A stretch of 64,000 bases of DNA from Candidatus Zixiibacteriota bacterium (GTDB lineage Bacteria; Zixibacteria; MSB-5A5; GN15; FEB-12): NCBI GenBank assembly GCA_040753875.1, contig JBFMDV010000020.1, forward strand, positions 1 to 64,000, written 5' to 3'. The translations under genes and the position numbers were made by a program. The notes under the pieces are model-generated. The model saw only the letters and a list, made by a program, of their open reading frames with translations, was not told the DNA's origin and did not search any database. Below, one piece after another: positions 50,144-59,191 of this stretch. Each line of letters begins with the position of its first letter. The stretch's first letter is position 1.

Positions 50144-51034
50144 ATGTTTGTCAAACGAATAGACTCCGACCGCGTGGTGATCGGCGCTCCCGCCAAGCTG
50201 AATTTGTTTCTCGAAGTGCTGGAGAGACGCCCTGACGGTTACCACAATATCAACTCGCTGTTTCAGACGGTTTCCCTGTTCGACCGCATGAAAGTCACGA
50301 AAGGCACCGGCTCCGGGATTGACCTGCAGCTGATCGGCTCATCTGCCGGGATCGGTGCTTTGGACGACAACCTGGTGACCAAGGCGTATCGTCTCATGGC
50401 CGAGAAATTCGATGCAGTCCGGGGAATAAGGGTCGAATTGGAGAAAAATATCCCCATCGGCGCCGGGTTGGGTGGTGGGTCAAGCGACGCTGCGGCGACC
50501 ATCCTTGCCTGTAACCTGCTATTTGACTTGCGATTATCACGGGACCAGATGGCCCGGATGGGAATCCGGATCGGGGCCGACCTGCCGTTCTTTTTTGGCC
50601 GGGGGCAGGCCCTGGTCAGCGGGCGTGGCGAGATCGTGCGAGACATAGAGCTCCCCACCGATTACTGGATCGTTCTGATAACACCGTCGTTTCAAGTATC
50701 AACCGCCGCGAGTTATGCCCAACTGGATTTGGGCTTGACAGTTGCGAGAGAACCATTTAGCTTGCCCTCTTGCCGGACGGCTGATGAGCTGATCGGGTCC
50801 CTGGCGCTCGCGGGCAACGACTTTGAAGCTAATCATCTGGTCTCCTACCCGGAAATACGTAAGGTTAGGGACTGGCTATTGGCTCGAAGAGCGCTGCTTG
50901 CCCGCATGAGCGGCTCGGGTCCGACGGTCTTCGGAATATATTTGGCGGCTCCCGAGACGGAGCAAGACAACGTAGAGGGCTGGGGCGATTGGCGTTTACA
51001 CACGGTTCGGCCGATCACCCTCGGAACGTATTGA
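50144..51034 (+). CDS. ispE: 4-diphosphocytidyl-2-C-methyl-D-erythritol kinase
   Basis: 296 residues. IspE phosphorylates CDP-methylerythritol in the MEP isoprenoid pathway. It belongs to the GHMP kinases: GAPAKLNLFLEVLERRPDGYHNINSLFQTV with the active-site lysine, IPIGAGLGGGSSDAAATILA for ATP binding, IGADLPFFFGRGQALVSGRGE and MSGSGPTVFGIY. The ATG at 50144 is the family start. It heads a cluster with spoVG, prs and rplY, and feeds the isoprenoid supply for the squalene/phytoene synthase elsewhere in the window. Confidence 0.95.
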   Translation: MFVKRIDSDRVVIGAPAKLNLFLEVLERRPDGYHNINSLFQTVSLFDRMKVTKGTGSGIDLQLIGSSAGIGALDDNLVTKAYRLMAEKFDAVRGIRVELEKNIPIGAGLGGGSSDAAATILACNLLFDLRLSRDQMARMGIRIGADLPFFFGRGQALVSGRGEIVRDIELPTDYWIVLITPSFQVSTAASYAQLDLGLTVAREPFSLPSCRTADELIGSLALAGNDFEANHLVSYPEIRKVRDWLLARRALLARMSGSGPTVFGIYLAAPETEQDNVEGWGDWRLHTVRPITLGTY

Positions 51035-51056
51035 CGCCTAACCGCGGGAGGGAACC

Positions 51057-51332
51057 GTGGAGATTACTGAAGTTCGCGTCACGCTGCGCGACGAGGAGAA
51101 GCTGCGAGGGTTTGCCAACGTCACGTTCGACAACGCTTTCGTCGTCCGGGGCATGAAGATCATTCAGGGAGCGAACGGTATCTTCGTCTCCATGCCCAGC
51201 CGACGTCGACCGAACGGGACGCACCAGGATGTGGCGCACCCGGTCAACAGCGACATGCGTCGTCTCATTGAACAGAAAGTTCTGGAGGCGTACCAGGCCG
51301 AGTTGAAGGCGCAGCGCGCGGCACAAAGCTGA
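51057..51332 (+). CDS. spoVG: SpoVG family RNA/DNA-binding regulator
   Basis: 91 residues, the usual SpoVG length. The family pattern is complete: MEITEVRVTL, RGFANVTFDNAFVVRGMKIIQGANGIFVSMPSRR and DVAHPVNSDMRRLIEQKVLEAYQ. SpoVG binds nucleic acid and controls diverse genes in Firmicutes, spirochaetes and others; the name does not imply spores here. GTG 51057 follows GGGAGGGAA. It lies 22 bases after ispE and 16 before tRNA-Gln, probably in one transcript. Confidence 0.95.
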   Translation: MEITEVRVTLRDEEKLRGFANVTFDNAFVVRGMKIIQGANGIFVSMPSRRRPNGTHQDVAHPVNSDMRRLIEQKVLEAYQAELKAQRAAQS

Positions 51333-51348
51333 GCCGCACAACAACTGT

Positions 51349-51423
51349 TGGGGCGTCGACAAGTGGTAAGTCACCAGCCTTTGGAGCTGGCATTCCCAGG
51401 TTCGAATCCTGGCGCCCCAGCCA
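51349..51423 (+). tRNA. tRNA-Gln(TTG)
   Basis: The acceptor stem TGGGGCG/CGCCCCA begins with T as is usual for tRNA-Gln. The anticodon arm is CCAGC-CTTTGGA-GCTGG with anticodon TTG. The T arm is CCAGG-TTCGAAT-CCTGG. Discriminator G is followed by an encoded CCA (51421-51423). It lies just after spoVG on the same strand and was probably processed from the ispE-spoVG transcript. Confidence 0.96.
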
Positions 51424-51582
51424 GAATTCAGGGATTTACCCCGTCGTGCCGTGCGGCTGGTGCTTGAGCAAGCGGGCGTTCGGCACGACAGTGCAACGAG
51501 CGATATGGTGGCAAGTGTAGCCTGGTTTGCGGCGGCACGGGCGGTCGCGAAGCAGGTTTTGTTTCGATAGTGTGGTAGAAAA

Positions 51583-52548
51583 ATGATTGTTCGCAGTGAA
51601 ATCAAGATTGTCACGGGGAACGCTAATATCCCTTTGGCCCAGAGGATCGCCGCCTATCTCGGCCAGCCGCTGACCGATTGTCTGGTCACGCGTTTTTCCG
51701 ATGGCGAAGTGTTCGTTCAGATCAACGAAAACGTCCGCGGCGCCGACCTCTTCATCGTTCAACCGACCAACGCGCCGGCCGAGAACCTGATGGAGCTCCT
51801 TATGCTGATCGAGGCGGCGCGCCGCGCTTCGGCCATGCGGATTACGGCAGTGATCCCGTACTACGGCTACGCCCGCCAGGACCGCAAAGACCGTCCGCGC
51901 GTCCCGATCACCGCGAAACTGGTAGCCAATATGATCACGACCGCCGGATGCGACCGGGTCATGACCATGGACCTTCACGCCAGCCAAATTCAGGGATTTT
52001 TCGATTTGCCGCACGATCACCTGTATTCCTCGCGCACGTTTAACGACCACTTCCGAACCATGCATCTGGATAATCTGGTGGTGGTACCTCCCGATGTCGG
52101 CTCGCTCAAACTGGCGCGAAGCACCGCGGCATCGCTTAACGCCGACCTCGCCATCGTCGACAAGCGCCGCCCTAAAGCCAACGTCTCCGAGGTTATGAGC
52201 CTGATCGGCGAGGTTGATGGCAAGAACGTGCTGATCCGCGATGACATGGTCGATACCGCTGGCTCAATCTGCACCGCTGCAGAACACCTCAAGCTTAACG
52301 GTGCGCTGGACATATATGCAGCCTGTACGCACGGCGTGCTCTCCGGCCCGTCGCTCGAGAGGATTGAAAAGTCCCCTCTCAAGAAAGTCATCATCTCGGA
52401 CTCGATCGATCAGTCCAAGAAATCGTTATCGGACAAATATGTTGTCCTATCCTGCGCGGAACTGATCGGTGAGGCCATCAAGCGGATTTTCGATGAACAG
52501 TCGGTCTCTTCCCTGTTTGAAGAGCCGCCGCACGACAGATTTGAATGA
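51583..52548 (+). CDS. prs: Ribose-phosphate pyrophosphokinase
   Basis: 321 residues. Prs makes PRPP from ribose 5-phosphate and ATP for purine, pyrimidine, histidine and tryptophan synthesis. Signatures are VTGNANIPLAQRIAAYLG, RFSDGEVFVQINENVRG, IPYYGYARQDRKDRPRVPI, MDLHASQIQGFFDLPHDHLY and the PRPP loop VLIRDDMVDTAGSI. It is followed by rplY as in many bacteria (prs-ctc). Confidence 0.97.
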   Translation: MIVRSEIKIVTGNANIPLAQRIAAYLGQPLTDCLVTRFSDGEVFVQINENVRGADLFIVQPTNAPAENLMELLMLIEAARRASAMRITAVIPYYGYARQDRKDRPRVPITAKLVANMITTAGCDRVMTMDLHASQIQGFFDLPHDHLYSSRTFNDHFRTMHLDNLVVVPPDVGSLKLARSTAASLNADLAIVDKRRPKANVSEVMSLIGEVDGKNVLIRDDMVDTAGSICTAAEHLKLNGALDIYAACTHGVLSGPSLERIEKSPLKKVIISDSIDQSKKSLSDKYVVLSCAELIGEAIKRIFDEQSVSSLFEEPPHDRFE

Positions 52549-52585
52549 ACGAATGAATTGTTTGTTTGGAGGATACCTGTAGTCT

Positions 52586-53311
52586 ATGAAAGAAGTATTG
52601 ATCGCGGCCTCTCCCCGCCAGGCGTTGGGGAAAGGGTCCGCGCGGAAGATCCGTGCCACCGGGCAGATCCCGGGTGTCATGTACGGTCCCGAGATCGAGC
52701 CGATGCCGATCCTGGTACCGGAAGCTGAGTTCCGGAAAGCATACCGGGCCTCAGCCGGCACGAGTACCATTTTCACGCTCAACGTCAATGGAAAACCGAA
52801 CAAGGTGATTATTCGCGAAATGCAGCGGGACCCGATCACCAGTCGGATCACCCATCTCGATTTCCACGCCATCTCGATGAACCGACCAATCCATATCCAG
52901 GTGCCGGTCCACCTGGTCGGTACGCCAATCGGCGTGAAAGCGGAGGGCGGCATTATGCAGACACTCCTTCGCGAGATCGAGATTTCGTGCCTGCCGACCA
53001 ACATCCCCGAGCATGTTGAGGTCGATGTCACCAATCTTGGCATCGGTGATTCCATCCACGTGCGGGACGTTACAATTCCGAACGTGGACGTGCTCACCGA
53101 ATCGTCAAGTACGATCGTCGTGATCTCAGCGCCGACCATCATTAAGGTCGAGACGCCGGCCGTCGAGGCTGTCCAGGTCGAGGGTGCCGAAGGCGCCGCA
53201 CCGGCCGAGGGCGCCGAGGGCGCACCGGCCGCGGCAGCCGCAGCTCCGGGCGAAGCCAAGAAAGAAGAAAAGAAAGACGAGAAAGAGAAGAAGGGGAAAG
53301 AGAAGGGCTAA
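52586..53311 (+). CDS. rplY: Ribosomal protein bL25 (CTC form) with charged tail
   Basis: 241 residues. bL25/Ctc binds 5S rRNA. The N-terminal L25 domain (KEVLIAASPRQALGKGSARKIRATGQIPGVMYGPEIEP) is followed by the beta TL5/CTC domain (LDFHAISMNRPIHIQVPVHLVGTPIGVKAEGGIMQ, LPTNIPEHVEVDVTNLGIGDSIHVRDV). The last 55 residues are alanine-rich then lysine- and glutamate-rich (KKEEKKDEKEKK), a disordered tail common in this branch. GGAGGA lies upstream. An intrinsic terminator follows. Confidence 0.95.
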   Translation: MKEVLIAASPRQALGKGSARKIRATGQIPGVMYGPEIEPMPILVPEAEFRKAYRASAGTSTIFTLNVNGKPNKVIIREMQRDPITSRITHLDFHAISMNRPIHIQVPVHLVGTPIGVKAEGGIMQTLLREIEISCLPTNIPEHVEVDVTNLGIGDSIHVRDVTIPNVDVLTESSSTIVVISAPTIIKVETPAVEAVQVEGAEGAAPAEGAEGAPAAAAAAPGEAKKEEKKDEKEKKGKEKG

Positions 53312-53342
53312 TTCTCGCCTATTCGAACTTACGGGCTTTCAC

Positions 53343-53374
53343 AGAACCGCTTGCCATCAGGCGGTTCTTCTTTT
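53343..53374 (+). terminator. Intrinsic terminator of the prs-rplY unit
   Basis: AGAACCGC (53343-53350) pairs with GCGGTTCT (53361-53368) around a 10-base loop and is followed by TCTTTT on the plus strand, 32 bases past the rplY stop. Confidence 0.85.
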
Positions 53375-53384
53375 GTCCCGTGCA

Positions 53385-53427
53385 GTAGGTCGGGTTCCGA
53401 GGCCGCTTCGGCCGAGAAACCCGACAT
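53385..53427 (+). repeat. 43-base stem-loop repeat, copy B
   Basis: This is the second copy of the element at 19932-19974, with 39 of 43 bases the same. Its inner stem is GGCCG-CTT-CGGCC instead of GGTCG-ATT-CGACC, a compensating change. It is followed at about 53515-53545 by a module containing GCTGAGCGGAGTCGAAGCGA, part of which also recurs downstream of copy A (about 20161). The elements fill the space between the rplY terminator and the radical SAM gene. Confidence 0.85.
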
Positions 53428-53567
53428 CCCAAGTCAAGGGTACCCCACCGCCGCCGGCCTGGGCGAAGACGAAGGCTTGCGCTGGGTGTGAAGCGCGAGG
53501 CGATAGCGCCCGGCCGTCGCGCTGAGCGGAGTCGAAGCGAGACAGATGTCTCCAAGCCCGGTTTCTC

Positions 53568-54950
53568 TCAATACGCTTTCTGCAATTCACGATACGCCCG
53601 CTTCGCCGAGAAGAACAATCCCACCAACTGCGGGGACTGCCGGAAATACGCCATCCGTCGGAATGGCGAATTGACCGGCTTCAACCGCAATGCCCTGAAC
53701 GGCGACGCTGCGCGACGATGCAATCTGCTGTATTCGCTGTAGAATTCGTGCAGCGGCAGTCTGGTCGGAAACAGACTGTGCGCCAGATCGAACAGCCGCG
53801 TGTCGTGTGACAGGATATCCCCTTTCACCTGCTCATAGAACTCCGTTCCGGGAAACGGAGTCAGCACCGTGAACTCGAAATAGTATATTCTCATCCGGTC
53901 CATGTAGGCCAGCACGCGGTCGAAGTCGTCCCGTGTATATTCCGGCCTGATGATAAATGCTCCCAGTGGATCCACGCCGTTGGCATGAAGTATCTCCACC
54001 GCGCGGCTGTTCTCCGACACCGAGCCTCGCTTGTTTAGCGCTTTGATCTCGCTGTCGTCAGGTGATTCCAGTCCCAGGAACACTTTTTTCAGCCCGCTCT
54101 CGGCCCATCGTTCGATCAGGTCCGGATGCTTGTTGATATCATCCACCCGGCTCAGCACGTAGAACTGCTTCTTCAATCCGGCCTGCTTCACTAATTCGGC
54201 GATCCGTCCGGCATGTTGCCGATCGAAAAAGAGATTGTCGTCGCCTATGTACACATACGGCTCATTGATCTTCAAAAGCTCCTGCAACACCAATTCCGGC
54301 GCTCGACGCAACACCCGATGCCCCGTCAGTGCCGGACAGGGACAAAAACTGCACGCGTGCGGACATCCCACCGATGTCACCATCAGCGCCACCGGTTTCC
54401 ATACGAGATGACAATACCTATGGCGATTCCGCGCCGTCAGGTCCCGTCGCGGCATCGGCAGATGATCGAGATTGGCCGCAGGCTGACCTATGCTGGTTGC
54501 ATGCCACCGGTTGTGATTGCGGTACCGTAGTCCCTCGATATCATCGAGCGGCCTGCGCGTCTCTACTGCTTCGACCAACTGGCGGAAGCTGTCAGGCCTT
54601 TGCCCGCTCACCAATACATCCACTTGCGGCACCTCGAAATCGTGCGGCACCAGTGTCGCGTGCGGACCTCCTGCCACCGTCACGCACGTCGGATTGACCC
54701 GCTTGGCGTAATCGAGCACTTCGATCATCCGACGCGTGTGAACTACCGTCCCGGTGATACCCACAAGGTCCGGCTGAAGCCGCTCGATCACGCGCTGCCA
54801 CCCCTTTTCCATCTTCATGTCGAGGATACTGACATCGTGGTTGTTGAGTGCCCCCGCCAGATACTCCAGCCCGAGCGGTTCGATATTGATCAGCCCGCGC
54901 GGTATCACACTGAGCGGGTCCGTGTCCGGGTACACCAACAGTATTCGCAT
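53568..54950 (-). CDS. B12-binding domain radical SAM protein
   Basis: 460 residues. The N-terminal half is a cobalamin-binding Rossmann domain (RILLVYPDTDP, LDMKMEKGWQRVIERLQPDLVGITGTVV, VAGGPHATLVPHDFE). The radical SAM cluster motif CxxxCxxC is GCPHACSFCPCPAL, followed by YVYIGDDNLFFDRQHAGRIAEL, KQFYVLSRVDDINKHPDLIERW and GLKKVFLGLESPDDSEIKALNKRGS. Relatives (BchE/HpnJ-like) methylate or rearrange lipids, tetrapyrroles and antibiotics, so substrate is open; a hopanoid or lipid role would fit the prenyl synthase in the window only loosely. GAGGAGAG precedes the start. Confidence 0.9.
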   Translation of the reverse strand: MRILLVYPDTDPLSVIPRGLINIEPLGLEYLAGALNNHDVSILDMKMEKGWQRVIERLQPDLVGITGTVVHTRRMIEVLDYAKRVNPTCVTVAGGPHATLVPHDFEVPQVDVLVSGQRPDSFRQLVEAVETRRPLDDIEGLRYRNHNRWHATSIGQPAANLDHLPMPRRDLTARNRHRYCHLVWKPVALMVTSVGCPHACSFCPCPALTGHRVLRRAPELVLQELLKINEPYVYIGDDNLFFDRQHAGRIAELVKQAGLKKQFYVLSRVDDINKHPDLIERWAESGLKKVFLGLESPDDSEIKALNKRGSVSENSRAVEILHANGVDPLGAFIIRPEYTRDDFDRVLAYMDRMRIYYFEFTVLTPFPGTEFYEQVKGDILSHDTRLFDLAHSLFPTRLPLHEFYSEYSRLHRRAASPFRALRLKPVNSPFRRMAYFRQSPQLVGLFFSAKRAYRELQKAY

Positions 54951-55642
54951 AGCTTGATACTCTCCTCATCAAATGGCGAGGCAATCCGCGTGCCATGCGC
55001 TTCCAACATATCCGCACTCTCCCGTAACCGCAAGGGCAGCAAGCAATTTAGACAGCACAGTCGCTATTCTGCCATGCTCTCCCCCCGCTTAGCGGCTATG
55101 CGTGGGTGGATAGTAAACGAGACCGTTTATCACACGATGTGGTGTAAAATGTCGTGAGACGGGTTCCGAACACGCCTTGAGCTACAAATCCGACACTAAG
55201 GATCGAGAAATCCCGGTACCACACCTGAAAGGTGTGCATTCTCAAACAGGCACTCAACTGCCGAATCCGCACTCCCGCGCCGTTGCATCACCACTTTCCC
55301 CACCGAACCCTTAGTCTTTGCGATTCCATTGAGTTATTAGAATGCAGGAGAACTCTGAGCACCAGTGATCGAAATCGTAAATCACACAATTGGTGAAGCG
55401 CGCCTGCAGGTGGTATCATGCTTTCAGTTCAACAACTTAGCTCGAGAACCGATCCGGTTGTTTTCGCCACAACCACAAGTCACATATAGAGATACGCGAA
55501 TGCACCACAGCCGAATCAGCACCTGTGCATCCGCGTATCACCATGCTACATCATCGGTTACCGCGACCCGACGCCCTCGTACGGAAATAAAAAATGACAA
55601 AACGAACCCAAATATCTGAACTGGCTCGCGCGAGTGAATCCC
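54951..55642. other. Gene-poor intergenic region
   Basis: About 690 bases with no convincing protein gene on either strand; the frame at 55365-55619 has no ribosome-binding site and no family likeness. A CACACCT-GAA-AGGTGTG hairpin lies at 55220-55236. Base composition is lower in GC than in flanking genes. No tRNA, transposase or repeat array was seen. The space could hold a small RNA or the remains of a lost gene, but the sequence does not show which. Confidence 0.6.
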
Positions 55643-55672
55643 TTGACAGAACAGAGAGTAAATGGTACATTA
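55643..55672 (+). promoter_or_regulatory. Candidate promoter of the cysteine-repeat dockerin-type gene
   Basis: TTGACA (55643-55648) is followed after 18 bases by TACATT (55667-55672), with four of six -10 matches. A TATAAC overlaps just downstream. The leader would be about 95 bases. Confidence 0.55.
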
Positions 55673-55772
55673 TAACGCTTCAGTGAAAAGACATCGGGAT
55701 ACAAGAAAACCGGGGTCGACCCTGCTATGGCCGCTCCCTTAATATGTCACCTGTGACCTGTGGAGAATTGTC

Positions 55773-56762
55773 ATGTCCCGGCATAAACTTTTGCGGCAGG
55801 TGCTTTGTCTGTGCCTTCTGTGCATCCCTTTTCTCGCCATTCAAAGCCAGACGGCTGCCCGTAGCGCGGAGCAGGTATGCGGCGATGTCGACGCCAGCGG
55901 AGCAATCGATGTTGGGGATATCGCCTACCTGGTCGACTTTTTGTGTTTCAATGCGGCAGCGCCCCCCTACCCCCAGTTCGCCACATGCGACGGCAACCGG
56001 GAAATCGATATCAGCGACCTTGCCTGGATTATCGACTATCTGTTTTTCTCAGGACCGGCACCACTCTGCCTTGAGGGAAGCCATACCGACGTGACAGGCC
56101 CCTGCTTAAGCCATCTCGTCAATAAAGCGATGAGTGGTGCTGCTACCACAGCAGGCCAGTCAGGCTGTCTGAATCGGGTCCAATCCGAAGAACAGGCCGG
56201 TGAAATGCACGCCGAGCTTGTCAATGGCAAGCTGCACGTGTACCACACGAACGCGTACTATCAGTGTTGCCTTGGGTACAGCGTGACATATGAGCAGACC
56301 GGCCGGTTCATTACCGCTGTCGAATCAGACACCGGTGAGCTGTGTGACTGCTATTGCTATTTCGACCTCGAGTCCGTCTGGGAGGGATTGTACCCGTACG
56401 GAGACGAGTACTGGATCGTGGTGCTCATCGGCATAGAGGGTGATACAGTGGGCACAGACACGATTCCGGTGAACGGAACCATGGTTCTGGAGACAGTCGG
56501 TCATGACCTGCACGTTCACCACCTGAACGCTCCACTAAATTGTTGTCCGGCGTTCTACGTCGACTACACGATAGTCGGCAACCAGATCACGGCCGTGGAA
56601 AATGACTCGCTCAACGCCTGCCTCTGTCTCTGTTTCTACAACCTCGAGTCTGTATTGTATGAACTGTCACCCGGTGAATATGTGGTCACGTTGATCGGAG
56701 GAACAACCACACCGTTCGCAGGAGATACGATCGGAGTGGACACGGCCGTAATAGCACCGTAG
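55773..56762 (+). CDS. Secreted dockerin-type protein with two cysteine-rich repeats
   Basis: 329 residues. A signal peptide (LLRQVLCLCLLCIPFLAI) is followed directly by a dockerin-like pair, GDVDASGAIDVGDIAYLVDFLCF and CDGNREIDISDLAWIIDYLFF, here at the N terminus instead of the usual C terminus. The rest is an internal duplication of about 75 residues. Repeat 1 (about 148-225) runs ELVNGKLHVYHTNAYYQCC...GRFITAVESDTGELCDCYCYFDLESVWEGL. Repeat 2 (about 232-305) runs ETVGHDLHVHHLNAPLNCC...GNQITAVENDSLNACLCLCFYNLESVLYEL. Each unit has a CC pair and a CxCxC cluster. The domain was not recognised as a named family; it may bind metal or form disulfides. GGAG lies before the ATG. Confidence 0.78.
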   Translation: MSRHKLLRQVLCLCLLCIPFLAIQSQTAARSAEQVCGDVDASGAIDVGDIAYLVDFLCFNAAAPPYPQFATCDGNREIDISDLAWIIDYLFFSGPAPLCLEGSHTDVTGPCLSHLVNKAMSGAATTAGQSGCLNRVQSEEQAGEMHAELVNGKLHVYHTNAYYQCCLGYSVTYEQTGRFITAVESDTGELCDCYCYFDLESVWEGLYPYGDEYWIVVLIGIEGDTVGTDTIPVNGTMVLETVGHDLHVHHLNAPLNCCPAFYVDYTIVGNQITAVENDSLNACLCLCFYNLESVLYELSPGEYVVTLIGGTTTPFAGDTIGVDTAVIAP

Positions 56763-56786
56763 AGACCAGCCGTCGCGACGGGGAGG

Positions 56787-59177
56787 TCACATCATATCAT
56801 CCGGATCGACATCGATCACGATCTTGATCGTTGCCGGGAGTTTGAAACGGGGCTCGCGCGCCTCCCACGCGCTCAACAACTGCACCAGCTTCACGGTCTG
56901 GTTTGTTTTGAGCATCAGATGCCTGCGATACCGTTTCCGAAGATGATACATGGGGCACGGCGCAGGTCCGAGCAGACTCGCTTGTATCTTCGCAGTCGTA
57001 ACATTCGCTCGCAGTCGTTCGGCAAAATCACGCGCGGCGGATTCGAGTTTGGATTCATTTGCTGCCGAGAGAATGATATTAACCAACCGCACGAAAGGCG
57101 GATACGAAGCATCCTTGCGGGTCTCGATCTCGCGCTCGTAAAACGAGACATAATCCTGACGGGCGGCATCATCAATAATCGGATTATCCGGCGAATAAGT
57201 CTGGATCAGCACCTCTCCCGGCTGGTCGGCGCGTCCACTTCGTCCGGCAACCTGAAGCAGGCGCGCAAACGTTTTCTCCGAGGCGCGGAAATCCGGAAGG
57301 TCCATCCCCTGATCTGCGGACAGGACACCAACAAGCGTGACACCCGGCAGGTCGAGCCCCTTGGTCACCATCTGTGTGCCGAGAAGCAAGTTTTGTTTGC
57401 GGTGGGCGAAATCGGCCAGGATATGATAGATACTGTGCCGCCCGGAAGCGCTGTCGGAATCGAGCCGGACCGTGAGCGCCTTCGGAAACAAACGGCCGAT
57501 AGCCTCTTCCACCTTCTGCGTTCCTGTGCCCGGATAAAGAAACCGCGAGCTGCTGCATTTTTCGCAACTGTCGTACTGGCTGCGCATGTATTCGCAGTAA
57601 TGGCACAGCAGTCGTCTGTGCGTTTTGTGAAACGTGAGGTGCACTTTGCAGTGCGGACAGAGGGGAACATGGCCGCAGTCGTTGCATTTGATCTGTGGTG
57701 CGTAGCCACGGCGGTTGAGATAGAAAATTATCTGCTCCCCTTGCACGAGCCGCTTGTCGGTTTCGTTTTTTAACGGAAGCGAGACAAACGGAAGGTCCCC
57801 TTTGGCTCCCTCGGTCCGCATATCGACAACCCGCACCTGCGGCAGTTTCGATACACCTGGGCGCTGCGTCAGAGTGAGCAGCTTGTAACGCCCGGTCCTG
57901 GCATGATAGTACGACTCGACCGACGGAGACGCTGAACCGAGAAGAACCGGAATGTTATTGAGTTTGGCCCGCATGATGGCAGAGTCACGGCCATGAAAGC
58001 GGGGCGAGGGGTCATCCTGTTTGTAGGAACTGTCATGTTCTTCGTCAACAATCACGAGGCCGAGATTCGGCAACGGTGCAAACAGCGCGGAGCGCGGGCC
58101 TATGGCAATTCGGTAGTCCCCTCGGCGAACCCCCTGCCAGCTTTGCAGGCGCTCTTTCTCGGTCATGGCGGAGTGGATCACAGTGACTTGGTCGCCGAAA
58201 AAACCGCGGAAATACGCCAGCGTAGCGCCGGTGAGTGAGATTTCGGGAGTCAGCACCAGCACTGTATATCCCCGCTGGAGAACTTCGTTGGCAAGATGGC
58301 AGTACACAAGAGTTTTGCCGGAACCGGTGATGCCGTGCAGAAGCGAGACACCAAATCCGGAGTCGAGGGCCTGAGTAAGAGAGTCCAATGCGACGCGCTG
58401 TTCGGTGGTGAGTGCTATGTTAACGACGTCGGCTTTTGGTTTGACAAAATCAAGCACTGTTCGCCTGGGCGTTTCGAGTACCGGTTCAAGTATCGAGGCG
58501 GCAAGAGCACGACGGATATAGTGGTCGCTCCAACCGGACTGTCTCAGTTCCTTGCGAGTGCAGACGCTGTCGAACCGAAGCTGGTCAGCAGGCTCATCGC
58601 CGAAAACAACGCTTAGACTGGCGCCATCGAGTAGGCGATAGCCGACCGATCGGCGTTTCAGAGTGGCGGCGTTGTCATGCCACTCCTCGACAACAACCCC
58701 TCTGTCCTGAAGCTGTCGCCAAAGTGCACGGTCCGCCAGCAATGACTTCAGCGTATCGGTAGGTATCCTCTTTCCGGGTTTGGCCTTCGCTTGGAACTGT
58801 AGAGGCAGATGACTGATATCACCTGTGCCCCACACCATTGTACTGATTCGGTTTTTCTTAAGTGATGGCGGCAGTGCCGCGGCAAGACAATCGGCCGGAT
58901 TGGCGAAGTAATAGTCGGCTATCCAGAGACAGAGTCTGAATAGCTCCAGCGAGAAATAACTTTGCGGATCAAGTGGGCGGATGATCGGTTTGATCTCGAT
59001 ACGCGGAGGCGGCTCGGCTGAACCAAGATAATAACCAACCTTTCGCGTCCGCCCAAACGGCACCAGCAGCCGCTGGCCTGGTTCGAGCAGTGACGATCCG
59101 TCGCCGACGCGATATGTGAACGTACGGCGCATCGGACCGGCCACCGCCACGTTTGCGAATTGCTCCTGAGGACTCAC
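56787..59177 (-). CDS. priA: Primosomal replication restart helicase PriA
   Basis: About 796 residues. PriA reloads the replisome at stalled forks. After the N-terminal 3' DNA-binding domain (FANVAVAGPMRRTFTYRVGDG) come helicase motif I GITGSGKTLVY, motif II VDEEHDSSYKQ and QTYSPDNPI. The eight zinc cysteines of the primosome domain are in CNDCGHVPLCPHC and CHYCEYMRSQYDSCEKC, all present. I place the start at GTG 59177 (VSPQEQFANVAVAG). The longer GTG at 59207 lies in the loop of the upstream gene's terminator and adds no family sequence. Confidence 0.93.
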   Translation of the reverse strand: MSPQEQFANVAVAGPMRRTFTYRVGDGSSLLEPGQRLLVPFGRTRKVGYYLGSAEPPPRIEIKPIIRPLDPQSYFSLELFRLCLWIADYYFANPADCLAAALPPSLKKNRISTMVWGTGDISHLPLQFQAKAKPGKRIPTDTLKSLLADRALWRQLQDRGVVVEEWHDNAATLKRRSVGYRLLDGASLSVVFGDEPADQLRFDSVCTRKELRQSGWSDHYIRRALAASILEPVLETPRRTVLDFVKPKADVVNIALTTEQRVALDSLTQALDSGFGVSLLHGITGSGKTLVYCHLANEVLQRGYTVLVLTPEISLTGATLAYFRGFFGDQVTVIHSAMTEKERLQSWQGVRRGDYRIAIGPRSALFAPLPNLGLVIVDEEHDSSYKQDDPSPRFHGRDSAIMRAKLNNIPVLLGSASPSVESYYHARTGRYKLLTLTQRPGVSKLPQVRVVDMRTEGAKGDLPFVSLPLKNETDKRLVQGEQIIFYLNRRGYAPQIKCNDCGHVPLCPHCKVHLTFHKTHRRLLCHYCEYMRSQYDSCEKCSSSRFLYPGTGTQKVEEAIGRLFPKALTVRLDSDSASGRHSIYHILADFAHRKQNLLLGTQMVTKGLDLPGVTLVGVLSADQGMDLPDFRASEKTFARLLQVAGRSGRADQPGEVLIQTYSPDNPIIDDAARQDYVSFYEREIETRKDASYPPFVRLVNIILSAANESKLESAARDFAERLRANVTTAKIQASLLGPAPCPMYHLRKRYRRHLMLKTNQTVKLVQLLSAWEAREPRFKLPATIKIVIDVDPDDMM

Positions 59178-59191
59178 GGTCTCCAATATAG

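Noticed and set aside
55365-55619. 84-codon open frame in the gap before the dockerin-type gene
   Set aside because: No ribosome-binding site, no codon bias and no recognisable motif.
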